Shown: piece after piece, positions 33,590-42,626 of the stretch
Layout of the letters: every line of letters starts with the position of its first letter
How positions within the stretch are numbered: position 1 is the first letter of the stretch
Assembly: GCA_050789255.1 (NCBI GenBank)
Contig: JBOZRQ010000007.1
Location: 1 to 64,000, forward strand
Reading direction: 5' to 3'
Origin: JBOZRQ01 sp050789255
Lineage (GTDB): Bacteria; Bacillota; Sulfobacillia; Symbiobacteriales; Symbiobacteriaceae
DNA length: 64,000 nt
Made by a program: the position numbers and the translations under genes
Notes under the pieces: generated by a model
Database searches by the model: none
Seen by the model: the letters and a program-made list of their open reading frames with translations, nothing else
What the model was told of the DNA's origin: nothing

Positions 33590-34183
33590 TTATTCCGCAG
33601 CCTCTGCCTTCTTGGGCTTGAACATGGCGTCGGGCTTGACCCACTGCGACTGTCCGTTGTAGTACTGGTCGCCGCCATGGGAATCGTGAATGCAGATCAC
33701 CGGCAGCTCCTTCACGGTCAGCCGGCGGATCGCCTCAGCGCCCAGGTCCTCGTACGCGAGGACCTCGGCTCCCACGACCGCCCGGGCCAGCAGGGCGCCC
33801 GCCCCGCCGGTTGCCGAGAAGTACAGCCCGGCATTGGCGACCAGCGACGCCTTCACCTCGTCACCCCGGTATCCCTTGCCAATGACCGCCTTGACACCCT
33901 GTTCAAACATGGTGGGCGTGAACTTGTCCATGCGGTAGCTCGTGGTGGGACCGGCGGAGCCAAGCACCTGCCCGGGCTTGGGGGGCGTGGGACCCACGTA
34001 GTAGATCACGGCCCCCTTCGGGTCAAACGGCAGCCCCCTTCCGGCGGCCAGGTCCTCCACCATGCGCTTGTGCGCTGCATCGCGGGCCGTGTAAATGGTG
34101 CCGGTCAGGTAAACCTCGTCGCCGGCCTGGATCTGCCGGGCCTGCTCCTCGGTGATCGGCGTGGTAATGTCAACCCTGGCCAT
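33590..34183 (-). CDS. fumB: fumarate hydratase class I, beta subunit
   Basis: C-terminal subunit of the two-part iron-sulfur fumarase (fumarate + water to malate). About 197 residues. Family motifs: AGDEVYLTGTIYTARDAAHK, YYVGPTPPKPGQVLGSAGPT TSYRMD, MIGKGYR-type GKGYRGDEV, and YFSATGGAGALLA. The ATG at 34183 overlaps the alpha-subunit stop (TAATG). A Lys/Glu tail ends the protein. It is the last gene of the dicarboxylate operon. The related L(+)-tartrate dehydratase has the same fold; the neighbouring Sdh genes favour fumarase. The symbol is tentative. Confidence 0.88.
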   Translation of the reverse strand: MARVDITTPITEEQARQIQAGDEVYLTGTIYTARDAAHKRMVEDLAAGRGLPFDPKGAVIYYVGPTPPKPGQVLGSAGPTTSYRMDKFTPTMFEQGVKAVIGKGYRGDEVKASLVANAGLYFSATGGAGALLARAVVGAEVLAYEDLGAEAIRRLTVKELPVICIHDSHGGDQYYNGQSQWVKPDAMFKPKKAEAAE

Positions 34184-35025
34184 TAGAGCACCGCCTCCTT
34201 GTGTCGATGGGCGTGACACTCAATGTTCACAGCCACAGGAAGCGCCGTAATATGGCAACCCATGACCTCAATGTGGACCGCCAGCGCCGTCACCGTGCCG
34301 CCCAGACCCATCGGCCCCACGCCGAGCTTGTTGATTTCGGTCAGGAGCTCCTGCTCACGGGCAGCCCACTCGGGATCGGGGTTGGGCTCGCCGGCGTGCC
34401 GGAGCAGCGACCGCTTGGCCAGCAGCGCCGACTTGTCGAAGTTGCCGCCAATGCCCACGCCCACCACCAGCGGGGGGCAGGCATTCGGCCCGGCGTTGGC
34501 TACCGTTTCCACAATGAACCGCTTGGCGCCCTCCCAGCCGGCCGAGGGCGGCAGCATTTTGAGCTGGCTCATGTTCTCGGAGCCGCCGCCCTTGCAGTCG
34601 ACCTTAATCCGCAGCTGGTCGCCGGGGACGATGTTGGTGTAGACCATGGCAGGGGTGTTGTTCTTGGTGTTTACCCGCTTCAAGGGGTCGTTCAGCATCG
34701 ACATGCGCAGGTAGCCCTCGGTGTAGCCCGTGGCCACGCCTCGGTTGACGGCCTCGGTCAGGTCGCCGCCCACCAGGTGCAGGTCCTGCCCGATCTCCAG
34801 GAATACCAGCGCCACGCCGGTATCCTGGCACATGGGCACATCCTCGGTCTGGGCGATGGTGTAGTTCTGAACCAACTGGGCCAGCACAGCCTGGCCCACC
34901 GGCGCCTCCTCGAGGCTGATCGCCCGGTCGATCACCTTGACCATGTCGGATTCCAGCCGGTAGTTCGCCTCCTTTACCAGGTGGGCTACCGTCTGGGCGA
35001 TCTCATTGACGTGGAGTTCCCGCAC
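34183..35025 (-). CDS. fumA: fumarate hydratase class I, alpha subunit
   Basis: N-terminal, [4Fe-4S]-binding subunit of about 280 residues. The three cluster-region cysteines are visible: VPMCQDTGVALVFLEIG, DCKGGGSENMSQLKMLPP and NACPPLVVGVGIGGNFDKSA. I prefer GTG 35025, 8 bases from AGAGGAG; GTG 35031 is only two bases from that site. It lies between the SdhE-like gene and the beta subunit. The symbol is tentative. Confidence 0.9.
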   Translation of the reverse strand: MRELHVNEIAQTVAHLVKEANYRLESDMVKVIDRAISLEEAPVGQAVLAQLVQNYTIAQTEDVPMCQDTGVALVFLEIGQDLHLVGGDLTEAVNRGVATGYTEGYLRMSMLNDPLKRVNTKNNTPAMVYTNIVPGDQLRIKVDCKGGGSENMSQLKMLPPSAGWEGAKRFIVETVANAGPNACPPLVVGVGIGGNFDKSALLAKRSLLRHAGEPNPDPEWAAREQELLTEINKLGVGPMGLGGTVTALAVHIEVMGCHITALPVAVNIECHAHRHKEAVL

Positions 35026-35046
35026 GCTCACCGCTCCTCTCAGTGC

Positions 35047-35928
35047 CTATCGGACGGCCAGCTTGGCCTGCAGCATCGGAATCGCATCGATGATATGGCG
35101 CTGGATCGCCAGCTCCTCCGGCTCAAAGCCCAGGGCCAGACCGATTAGCTGCGGCAAATGCAGGATTGGCATGCGAATCGACTCCTCGAACCGCTTCTGG
35201 GCGTCGGGCTGGTACATGTCCAACTGCATCTGACAGAGGGGGCACGGGGTGACCAGCACGTCGGCGCCGGCGTCCTTGGCGGACATGCAGTTGACGCCCG
35301 TCTTCTTCAGCACCTCCTGCTCGGCGGGGAAAACGGCATGGAAACCGCAGCAGGCCAGGCGCTGGTCAAAGTCCACACTCTCGGCGCCCAGGGCCGCCAC
35401 CACCATCTCCATCGACTGCGGATTCAGGTGGTTCTCAAAGCCCATGATCTGGGGCGGCCGGATAATATGGCAGCCATAGAAGTTCGCCACCTTCAGGCCC
35501 CTGAGCGGACGCTTCACCTTGGCCTTCAGATTCTCCAGACCGTAATCCCGAATCAGCATCCAGAGCAGGTGGGTGATGTCACTGGTGCCCTCATAGTGCA
35601 TGTCCGCTTGATGCAGACCCCGGTTGACCATCTCTTTGGTCTCAGGATTCCCATCGATCTGCTGCTTGGCCGTGCGGAGCATCAGGGTGCACGTATTGCA
35701 CACCGTCAGAATCGGGGCGTTCAGCTTTTCGCCCAAGGCAATGTTCCGGGCGTTGATCGCCAGGGACAGGTCTGTATCGATATCCTGAATGTGGCTCGCA
35801 CCACAGCAGGTCCAGCCGTCCAGCTCAATCAGCTCAATCCCCAGCGCCGAGGCGACCTTCTGGGTCGAAATCATCAGCTCGTTGGCGGCCGACTCCAGGG
35901 TGCAGCCGGGAAAGAAACCATACCTCAT
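35047..35928 (-). CDS. SdhE-type CCG-domain subunit of succinate dehydrogenase/fumarate reductase
   Basis: Related to heterodisulfide reductase subunit B. 293 residues with two cysteine-rich CCG domains: first FFPGCTLES ... GWTCCGASH with NTCTLML, second YGCHIIRPPQ ... ACCGFHAVF with TPCPLCQMQ. Such subunits replace the cytochrome b anchor in SdhABE-type enzymes and may transfer electrons to or from menaquinone or thiols. It has no transmembrane helix but has amphipathic stretches near the C-terminus. It overlaps sdhB (ATGA). Thiol-driven fumarate reduction (Tfr type) is a real alternative. Confidence 0.87.
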   Translation of the reverse strand: MRYGFFPGCTLESAANELMISTQKVASALGIELIELDGWTCCGASHIQDIDTDLSLAINARNIALGEKLNAPILTVCNTCTLMLRTAKQQIDGNPETKEMVNRGLHQADMHYEGTSDITHLLWMLIRDYGLENLKAKVKRPLRGLKVANFYGCHIIRPPQIMGFENHLNPQSMEMVVAALGAESVDFDQRLACCGFHAVFPAEQEVLKKTGVNCMSAKDAGADVLVTPCPLCQMQLDMYQPDAQKRFEESIRMPILHLPQLIGLALGFEPEELAIQRHIIDAIPMLQAKLAVR

Positions 35929-36875
35929 CGCTTCTTTCCTCCCTTGATGTGTTCGTAAATCTTCTGCACGCCCTCGATGCCGTTGATCGCCCTGGGGATA
36001 TGCAGCGGGTTGATCTTGCCCTTGGTGACCATGCGGACGGCGAACGGAACGCGCCGCATTGTCTTCACGATGCCTTCCGTCTTCATCGGCAGGGTGATCT
36101 CATTGAGGCGGCCCTTGCTCCGCACATCATCATGGAAAGCGTAGGCGTGGCGGGCGCCGGCGTTGTCGATCTCACCGAGGTGCATCGACTCCTGCCGGAG
36201 GAAGGAGATCTCCTTGTCCAGGTGAATCCCCTTCGGGCAGGCGCTCACGCACTGGTGGCAGTGCAGGCACTTCCACAAATCGTTCTCCAGGGCCGGCCGA
36301 ATGTGCTCCTCCGGCGCCGCGTCACGGGAGTCCACGGCAAACCGGTAGGCCCGGTTCAGGATGAACGGATCGAGGAAACCCTTGTTCTGAGCCAGCTGCT
36401 CGCACTCGGAGGAGCAAATGCCGCACTGGATGCAGTCGGTCGGCGAGGCGATGGTGTGGTAGAACTTCGGGGCCTGGGTGAAGCCGGTGGCCACGTCACC
36501 GTCGGCCGTGGGAATCAGCCAGGGCTTGACCACCTTCAGCCGCTCAGTCTTGGGGCGCCAGTCGACCACCAGGTCGCGGATCACCTTAAAGTTGTTTAGC
36601 GGCGTCAAGGTAAGCCTGTCCGAACCGTAGGTCTCCAGAATCTCATCCAGCGCGGTCTTGCAGACCAGGTGGGAGTTGCCGTTGACACGCACCGCACAAC
36701 TGCCGCAAATGGCGTGTCGGCATGCCGAGGTGAAGTTAAAGGTGGGGTCCTGCTCCTCACGAATCTTGGTCAGCGCCCACAGGAGAGTCTTGCCGGTTTC
36801 GTAGGGCAGTCCGTACTCCCGGTACCATTCCTTACTGCCGTCGAACCGCTTGATGCGAAAGGTAACGGTACGCAT
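35925..36875 (-). CDS. sdhB: succinate dehydrogenase/fumarate reductase iron-sulfur subunit
   Basis: Electron-transfer subunit of 316 residues. [2Fe-2S] ligands in CRHAICGSCAVRVNGNSHLVC-type region (residues about 52-72), a [4Fe-4S] motif CIQCGICSSEC at about 148 and a third set CLHCHQCVSACPKG at about 200. The third motif is four-cysteine with an extra His, compatible with either a [3Fe-4S] or [4Fe-4S] centre. The ATG overlaps the sdhA stop (TAATG). The C-terminal tail of about 80 residues is longer than in Escherichia coli. Confidence 0.93.
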   Translation of the reverse strand: MRTVTFRIKRFDGSKEWYREYGLPYETGKTLLWALTKIREEQDPTFNFTSACRHAICGSCAVRVNGNSHLVCKTALDEILETYGSDRLTLTPLNNFKVIRDLVVDWRPKTERLKVVKPWLIPTADGDVATGFTQAPKFYHTIASPTDCIQCGICSSECEQLAQNKGFLDPFILNRAYRFAVDSRDAAPEEHIRPALENDLWKCLHCHQCVSACPKGIHLDKEISFLRQESMHLGEIDNAGARHAYAFHDDVRSKGRLNEITLPMKTEGIVKTMRRVPFAVRMVTKGKINPLHIPRAINGIEGVQKIYEHIKGGKKR

Positions 36876-38584
36876 TAGTACGCCCTCTCCTCCGGTTCAT
36901 AGTTCGTGATCTTCACCGGGCTGTAGTCGAGCCGGTAGTTGTCGCCCTCTTTGTGGATCAGCGTGTGCTTGAGGAACTGGCCGTCGTTCCGCTCGGGGTA
37001 GTCCTCCCGGGAGTGGGAGCCCCGGCTCTCCTTGCGGGCGATGGCGCCCATGGCCACGGCCTTTGCCAGCTTCAGGAGGTTCCCCACCTCCACGTAGTGG
37101 ACGAACGCTGTGTTATACTGCAGCGACGTATCGCCGATGAACGTGTCCTTGTAGGCATCCAGCAGTTCATTGACCGTATCCAGCGCCTCGATCATGTTCT
37201 TCTCCGTGCGGAAGATGCCCACGTTGTACCACATGGTCTCAGCCATCTTGTTGCGAATGTCGAACAGGTTGTGGCCCGTGCTCTTCTGGCGCATCCGGGC
37301 GAACTTGCCAACCCATTCCTCCGCCGCCGCCTTCACGCGGTTGGCGTTGCCCAGCGACCGGTGCTTGGCCGTCTCCTTGGCACCAATGCCGGCATGCTTG
37401 CCGAAGAAGACCACGTCGGCCACGGAGTTGCCGCCGAGCCGGTTCGCACCGTGAATCGACACGCAGGAGCACTCGCCGGCGGCATGCACACCTTCCACCG
37501 GGGTGGCGCAGGTGCGGTAATCCTGTACGTGAATGCCGCCCATCATGTAGTGGCAGCTGGCCCGAATGCCAACCGGCTGATTGATGATGTCGACGCCTTC
37601 GAAGTCCAGGGCCAGCTCACGGACCTGGGGCAGGCGCTCCATGATCTTCTCCTTGCCCAGGTGCCGCAGGTCCATCAGCACATGCGCCTGCATGCCCTCA
37701 CCGAGGCCCCGGCCCGCTCGAATCTCCAACTCGATCGACCGGGAAACCACGTCACGCGGACCCAGCTCCATCTTCGACGGGAGGTAGCGGGCCATGAAGC
37801 GCTCGCCGTCCTTGTTCAGCAGGTAGCCGCCCTCGCCGCGGCATGCCTCCGACATCAGAATGCCGGTGCCGGCCAGGCCCGTCGGGTGGAACTGCACAAA
37901 CTCGGGGTCCTTCAGCGGAATGCCCGCCTCAAAGGCAGCGGCCGTTCCGTCACCCGTCATGTTGAAGGCGTTGGTGGTGCGGTTCCAGTAGATCCGGCCG
38001 AAACCACCGGTAGCCAACACGATGGACTTGGCCATAATCGGGTGGATCTCGCCGCTGCGGATATCCATCGCCACCAGACCCTGGAGCTGGCCGTCCTCCA
38101 CAACCAGGGAGAGGAGCGACCAGTCGTCGTAGAACTTAACTCCAGCCTTCAGGCAGTGCTCGAAGATCGTGTGGAGGATCACATGGCCCGTCTTGTCCGC
38201 CGAGTAGCACGTGCGTGGGCTTGACGCCCCGCCGAAGGGCCGCTGCGCAACCCGCCCCTGCTCGTCCCGGGAGAAGGGAACCCCGTAGTAGTCCAGCTCC
38301 CGGATCAGGTCCGGCATGCCCGAGGTAAAGAACGCTACAGCGTCCTGGTCGGCGAGGAAATCGCTGCCTTTCACGGTGTCCCGGAAGTGGCGGTCCACCG
38401 AGTCGGTCGCATCCCGGTTGCCCAGGGCGGCGTTGATGCCGCCCTGCGCTGCGCCGGTGTGTGACCGGGTTGGGTAGATCTTACTTAATACAGCTACCCG
38501 CAGGTTACTGTCTTTGCTGGCCTGGAGGGCGGCGCTCATACCCGCCCCGCCGGCGCCAACGATTACAACGTCGTACTGTAGCAT
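36875..38584 (-). CDS. sdhA: succinate dehydrogenase/fumarate reductase flavoprotein subunit
   Basis: Catalytic subunit converting succinate and fumarate. 569 residues: N-terminal FAD motif DVVIVGAGGAGMSAALQA, the covalent-flavin region TRSHTGAAQGGINAALG, the substrate-site HPTGLAG, MGGIHV and GECSCVSIHGANRLGGNSVA. No Tat or Sec signal, so the active site faces the cytoplasm. AAAGGAG precedes the ATG. With fumarase and a dicarboxylate transporter in the same operon, fumarate respiration or succinate oxidation are both plausible; the direction cannot be read from sequence. Confidence 0.94.
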   Translation of the reverse strand: MLQYDVVIVGAGGAGMSAALQASKDSNLRVAVLSKIYPTRSHTGAAQGGINAALGNRDATDSVDRHFRDTVKGSDFLADQDAVAFFTSGMPDLIRELDYYGVPFSRDEQGRVAQRPFGGASSPRTCYSADKTGHVILHTIFEHCLKAGVKFYDDWSLLSLVVEDGQLQGLVAMDIRSGEIHPIMAKSIVLATGGFGRIYWNRTTNAFNMTGDGTAAAFEAGIPLKDPEFVQFHPTGLAGTGILMSEACRGEGGYLLNKDGERFMARYLPSKMELGPRDVVSRSIELEIRAGRGLGEGMQAHVLMDLRHLGKEKIMERLPQVRELALDFEGVDIINQPVGIRASCHYMMGGIHVQDYRTCATPVEGVHAAGECSCVSIHGANRLGGNSVADVVFFGKHAGIGAKETAKHRSLGNANRVKAAAEEWVGKFARMRQKSTGHNLFDIRNKMAETMWYNVGIFRTEKNMIEALDTVNELLDAYKDTFIGDTSLQYNTAFVHYVEVGNLLKLAKAVAMGAIARKESRGSHSREDYPERNDGQFLKHTLIHKEGDNYRLDYSPVKITNYEPEERAY

Positions 38585-38610
38585 TCGTATACTCCTTTAG
38601 GTAGAGATGA

Positions 38611-40038
38611 TTACCAGAGTCCGATGACCTTCCACCAGAGGCCGCCCACGCCCAGCCAGATCACCATGTTCACCAGGCTGACGATCAGGCCGTTCTTCCA
38701 CCAGGCCGCCTGGTCGATGTAGCCCGACCCGAAGAATACAGGTGCCGGACCGGTACCGTAGTGGGTGGTGCCGCCGTTCAGGCTGTTCATGAAGCCCAGC
38801 ACCAGCACAACCAGCGGAACCGGGGCGCCCATGCCCACGGCCACGAGGCCCAGGGGCACGAAGAAGGCGGTGGCGTGGGCCGTCATCGATGCGATCATGT
38901 AGTGTACATACACGTATGCCAGCACCACCAGCACGAAGCCGATCACCCAGTTGCTGACGCCGCCGAGACTGCTCTTCATGGTCGTGGCCAGCATGCCGAT
39001 CACACCGAGCTTGCTCAGGCCCGAGGCCATGCCCACCAGACCGCCGAACCAGACCAGGGCGTCCCAGCCGGCCCGCTCGTTGAGCACGTCGTCCCAGTTG
39101 ATGATGTTAAAGACCAGCAGGGCGCCGACGCCGCCCAGGGCGACCGCCGTAGCGTTCATGTTGGTCCACTGACCGGTGGCCCACAGGGTGAGGGCCGCCA
39201 GGAAGACCATGGTCATGCCCTTCTCGCCGCCGCTCATGGGGCCCATCTTCTCCAGCTCCCGCTTGGCGAGGGCCGGGGCCTCGGGGGTCTGCTTGACCTC
39301 GGGGTCCATCAGCTTGTAGATCACGTACGGGATCACCGCCAGAGCGATCAGGCCGGGGACCGCGGCTGCCACGAACCAGTTCATCCAGGTCACGTCGTAC
39401 TTGAAGGTGTCCTTGGCCAGCTTGGCAATCAGGGAGTTCGGCGCCACGCCGGTCAGGAAGATGGCCGAGGTGATCAGGCAGACCTGCAGCTCGTTGAACA
39501 TCAGGAAGGCGCCGGCCTTCTTGGCGGTCGGGCCGGGCTCGGAGCCCATGGCCGAAGAGAGCGACCGCAGGACCGGGAAGAGAATGCCGCCGGCCCGTGC
39601 CGTGTTGGACGGGGTCGCCGGAGCGATCACCAGGTCGGCGATTGTAATGGCGTAACCCAGGCCCAGCGTGCTCTTGCCGAACGCCTTCACCAGCAGGTAG
39701 GCGATGCGGCGGCCGAGGCCGGTCTTAATAAAGCCACGGGCGAAGAGGAAGGCGGCCACAATCAGCCATACCGTGGCGTCCGCGAACCCCGCCATCGAGT
39801 CAGCAATCGACATGGTCTGGGTCATGGCGGTAACAGCAACACCCAGGATCACCACGGCGCCCTGGGGCAGAGGCTGAAGAATCAGTCCGAGGATCGTTGC
39901 CACAAAGATTGCCGTCAGGTGCATGGCCGCTGGCTTCAGCGTTCCGAACGGCGGCAGAAACCAGATTCCCAGTCCGACAGCTACCACGACCAAGGCCCGC
40001 ATGAGCTTCGACCGATCCATCGACTGCGGCTTCGTCAT
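38611..40038 (-). CDS. DASS (SLC13) family dicarboxylate transporter
   Basis: Sodium-coupled or exchange transporter for C4-dicarboxylates (or sulfate) in the cytoplasmic membrane. 475 residues with about 11-12 hydrophobic helices. DASS features: two hairpin regions with Ser-Asn-Thr type motifs (APATPSNTARAGGILFPVL and MNSLNGGTTHYGTGPAPVFF), plus LMFNELQVCLITSAIFLTGV APNSL. It leads the sdh-fum operon, which supports a succinate/fumarate/malate substrate. GGGAGGGATT precedes the ATG. Confidence 0.88.
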   Translation of the reverse strand: MTKPQSMDRSKLMRALVVVAVGLGIWFLPPFGTLKPAAMHLTAIFVATILGLILQPLPQGAVVILGVAVTAMTQTMSIADSMAGFADATVWLIVAAFLFARGFIKTGLGRRIAYLLVKAFGKSTLGLGYAITIADLVIAPATPSNTARAGGILFPVLRSLSSAMGSEPGPTAKKAGAFLMFNELQVCLITSAIFLTGVAPNSLIAKLAKDTFKYDVTWMNWFVAAAVPGLIALAVIPYVIYKLMDPEVKQTPEAPALAKRELEKMGPMSGGEKGMTMVFLAALTLWATGQWTNMNATAVALGGVGALLVFNIINWDDVLNERAGWDALVWFGGLVGMASGLSKLGVIGMLATTMKSSLGGVSNWVIGFVLVVLAYVYVHYMIASMTAHATAFFVPLGLVAVGMGAPVPLVVLVLGFMNSLNGGTTHYGTGPAPVFFGSGYIDQAAWWKNGLIVSLVNMVIWLGVGGLWWKVIGLW

Positions 40039-40357
40039 CCTGAATCCCTCCCGGGTTGGACTTGTTTGTTCCGTCGTTCACAAGCTAACACGAGTTGGAT
40101 GGCTCTGACCATAGTTCAACAGACTGATAAGTGTGTTAGGTACGGCCGCGGGCAGACGATGTTTTGGCCGTTTTGGTCTCCTTCGGACCGGCGCTCTTTG
40201 AAGTTTGCTTCAATATATGCGCCCTAATTCGGTCAAGCTAGGTTTCAACCACCTCGTGTACGAAAGGTCAACCGCGGTGTCATCTTCCTTACATGGCCTT
40301 GTTCTCACATTCACGTTGGGGTTCAATGTGATTACCGGTTTCACAGGAGGCGAACAG
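40039..40357. promoter_or_regulatory. divergent regulatory region between transporter and sensor kinase genes
   Basis: These 319 bases carry no convincing gene. The stretch is more A/T-rich than its surroundings. It contains an inverted repeat TTGAAG-TTTG-CTTCAA (40198-40213) next to ATATATG, a plausible operator or promoter zone for the DctR-like regulator. AGGAGG at 40345-40350 is the ribosome site of the kinase gene. I could not fix -35/-10 elements. Confidence 0.5.
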
Positions 40358-41956
40358 GTGGAACGGTGGCAGCGTCTCTCGCTTCGCAGTAAGATCGTTA
40401 CGCTCACGGGCTTCCTGGTCATCGGCTCCTTCTCTATCGGCCTGCTGCTGACCGGCTACAACCTCCAGGGCGCCCTGATCAAAGAGCTCGGGCGGCGCGC
40501 AATGTCGGTGGCGCGAACGGTCGCTCAAATGGACGCCGTGCGCCAGAACCTTGGCCGTGCCGACGGAGCCGCCGTGATTCAGCCAGCCGTTGAACGAGTC
40601 CGTCTATCGACGGGGGTCGAGTACATCGTCGCGTTCGACATGAAGCGCATCCGCTATTCCGATCCGCTGGCCGAGCGCATCGGCCAGCCCTTTCGAGGCG
40701 GGGACGAAGGGCCGAGCCTCTCCCAGCAGGCCTATATCTCCCGGGCGGCGGGAGTCAACGGCCAGGCCGTGAGGGGGTTCGTGCCGGTCATCTCCCCGGA
40801 CGGCGGCGAGCAGGTGGGTGTCATCGTGGTGGGCATCATGGTGCCCCCCTTTTGGTCTTTGCTGAAAGAGTTCTCGCTGGAGATTCCCGTGGGCATCCTT
40901 GGTGCCATGGTCGCCGCCCTGGTCGGCGCCTGGGTTCTGTCGGCGAATATCAAACGGCAAATGTTCAACCTGGAGCCGCCCGAGATTGCCCGCATTCTGG
41001 AAGAGCGGGTCGCCGTGGTTTCGGCGCTGAGCGAAGGCCTGATCGCGATTGCAGAAGACGGCACCCTGACGGTGGTCAACGCAGAGGCCCAGCGCATCGC
41101 AGAGGTGGGGCCCGACGCCGTGGGTAAGCGCATTTCCGACGTGATCCCCGCTTCGCAGTTGCCGGAGACCCTTCGAACCGGACAGGCCTCCTATAACGAG
41201 CCCTTGGTCTTGGGCCACAGAATGGTCATCAGCAACCGCGTTCCCATTCGGATTCAGGATCGCATTGTGGGCGCGGTGGCCACCTTCCGCGAGCGGACCG
41301 AAGTGCACCGCCTGGCCGAGGAGTTAACCGGCGTCAAACGGTTCGTCGAAGGCCTGCGCGCACAGAACCACGAGTCGCTCAACAGGCTGCATACGATCGC
41401 CGGCCTGATCCACATGAAAGAGTACGATCAGGCTCTGGAGTACATTTACTCCACAACGGAACACCAGGAGGAGGTCATTCGATTCCTGGCCCGTCAGGTC
41501 AAGGACTACCGGATTTCAGGCTTGCTGTTGGGGAAGGTGGTCCGCGCCAGGGAACTGGGGATTGATCTTCACATCGCCCCCGACAGCCAGGTTACCGGTG
41601 TCCCAAGCCCCCTTAGCGGCAGCGATGCGGCGTTGATCATCGGCAACCTGCTGGAGAACGCTATGGATGCACTCGGTCGCAGCGACGGCGAGCGGCGGAT
41701 TGCCTGCCTGGTGCGCTCCAACGCCGAGCGACTGACCATTCGCGTCGAAGACAATGGCCCTGGGATTCCCCCGGAACTGCAGGACAAGGTCTTCGTCCAG
41801 GGGTTCAGCACCAAGGGCGAAGGACGGGGGCTGGGCCTGGCACTGGTCAAGCAGCTGGTCTCCATGGCAGGCGGAAGAATGGACCTGGCTTCAGAGCCGG
41901 GGCGGACGGCCTTTACGATTACCGTCGGGGAAGGTGATCCCTCTGACCGCCATTAA
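40358..41956 (+). CDS. dctS: CitA/DcuS/DctS-family sensor histidine kinase
   Basis: Senses extracellular C4-dicarboxylate. About 532 residues: first membrane helix (IVTLTGFLVIGSFSIGLLLT), a periplasmic-type PAS/Cache domain (about 50-170), second helix (VGILGAMVAALVGAWVL), a cytoplasmic PAS (about 225-320), then the phospho-acceptor region LRAQNHESLNRLHTIAGLIH and the ATPase motifs NLLENAMDAL, VEDNGPGIPPE and GRGLGLALVKQL. The GTG at 40358 is 7 bases after AGGAGG; the open frame extends upstream without a better site. It overlaps dctR. Confidence 0.9.
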   Translation: MERWQRLSLRSKIVTLTGFLVIGSFSIGLLLTGYNLQGALIKELGRRAMSVARTVAQMDAVRQNLGRADGAAVIQPAVERVRLSTGVEYIVAFDMKRIRYSDPLAERIGQPFRGGDEGPSLSQQAYISRAAGVNGQAVRGFVPVISPDGGEQVGVIVVGIMVPPFWSLLKEFSLEIPVGILGAMVAALVGAWVLSANIKRQMFNLEPPEIARILEERVAVVSALSEGLIAIAEDGTLTVVNAEAQRIAEVGPDAVGKRISDVIPASQLPETLRTGQASYNEPLVLGHRMVISNRVPIRIQDRIVGAVATFRERTEVHRLAEELTGVKRFVEGLRAQNHESLNRLHTIAGLIHMKEYDQALEYIYSTTEHQEEVIRFLARQVKDYRISGLLLGKVVRARELGIDLHIAPDSQVTGVPSPLSGSDAALIIGNLLENAMDALGRSDGERRIACLVRSNAERLTIRVEDNGPGIPPELQDKVFVQGFSTKGEGRGLGLALVKQLVSMAGGRMDLASEPGRTAFTITVGEGDPSDRH

Positions 41957-42626
41957 GGTCTTGGTCGTTGATGACGATCCCATGGTCGTGCAGGTGAATC
42001 GGTTCTTCGTCGAGTCGGTAGAGGGCTTTAAGGTCGTCGGTATCGCCCGCAACGGCGCCGATGCCGTGGAGGCCGCCCACCGTTTGAAGCCGGACCTCAT
42101 TCTGCTGGATATTTACATGCCCGATCAGGACGGGCTCTCGGCCCTCCGGGAGCTCCGCGCGCAGGGCATCGCCAGCGATGTGATCCTGGTCAGCGCAGCG
42201 CACGACCCGGCCACGGTAGAGGCAGCCCTGCGTGCTGGGGCGCACGATTACGTGATCAAGCCGTTCCGGCCCGAACGCCTGCGTGCAGCCCTGGAATCTT
42301 ACTGGGCCGTCCGCCGGAGGTTTCGCTCGGCAGCTCGCCTCAGCCAGGCAGAGCTCGACCGGGTGATGCGCGTCCCGGCAGTGCTGGCCGGCAAGGAGCC
42401 GCCCTCGGGGCTTAGCGAGGCCACGCTGGAGCAAGTGACAACCTTTCTGCAAGAACAGGCTGAGCCCCGTTCGGCCGTCGAGGTAGCCGAGGCGCTTGGC
42501 ATGGCGCGCGTTACAGCCCGGCGCTACCTGGATTTCCTGGTCAAGTCGGGCAAGGCGAAAATCGAGCTGCAATACGGCGGCGGCGGGCGCCCGGTCAATC
42601 GCTACCGGGTGGAGCGTTCGACATGA
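41934..42626 (+). CDS. dctR: CitB/DctR-family response regulator
   Basis: Partner of the kinase. About 230 residues: receiver domain (KVLVVDDDPMVVQVNRFFVE, phospho-Asp in LILLDIYMPDQDG, lysine in DYVIKPFRP), a linker, and a C-terminal winged helix-turn-helix typical of CitB proteins (SAVEVAEALGMARVTARRYL DFLVKSG). GTG 41934 overlaps the kinase end by 23 bases. Probable targets are the divergent transporter-sdh-fum operon. Confidence 0.88.
   Translation: MIPLTAIKVLVVDDDPMVVQVNRFFVESVEGFKVVGIARNGADAVEAAHRLKPDLILLDIYMPDQDGLSALRELRAQGIASDVILVSAAHDPATVEAALRAGAHDYVIKPFRPERLRAALESYWAVRRRFRSAARLSQAELDRVMRVPAVLAGKEPPSGLSEATLEQVTTFLQEQAEPRSAVEVAEALGMARVTARRYLDFLVKSGKAKIELQYGGGGRPVNRYRVERST

Noticed and set aside
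40205..40357. Longer N-terminus for the sensor kinase (start near 40205)
   Set aside because: AGGAGG with ideal spacing marks GTG 40358; the extra 51 residues show no family similarity and would cover the regulatory region.
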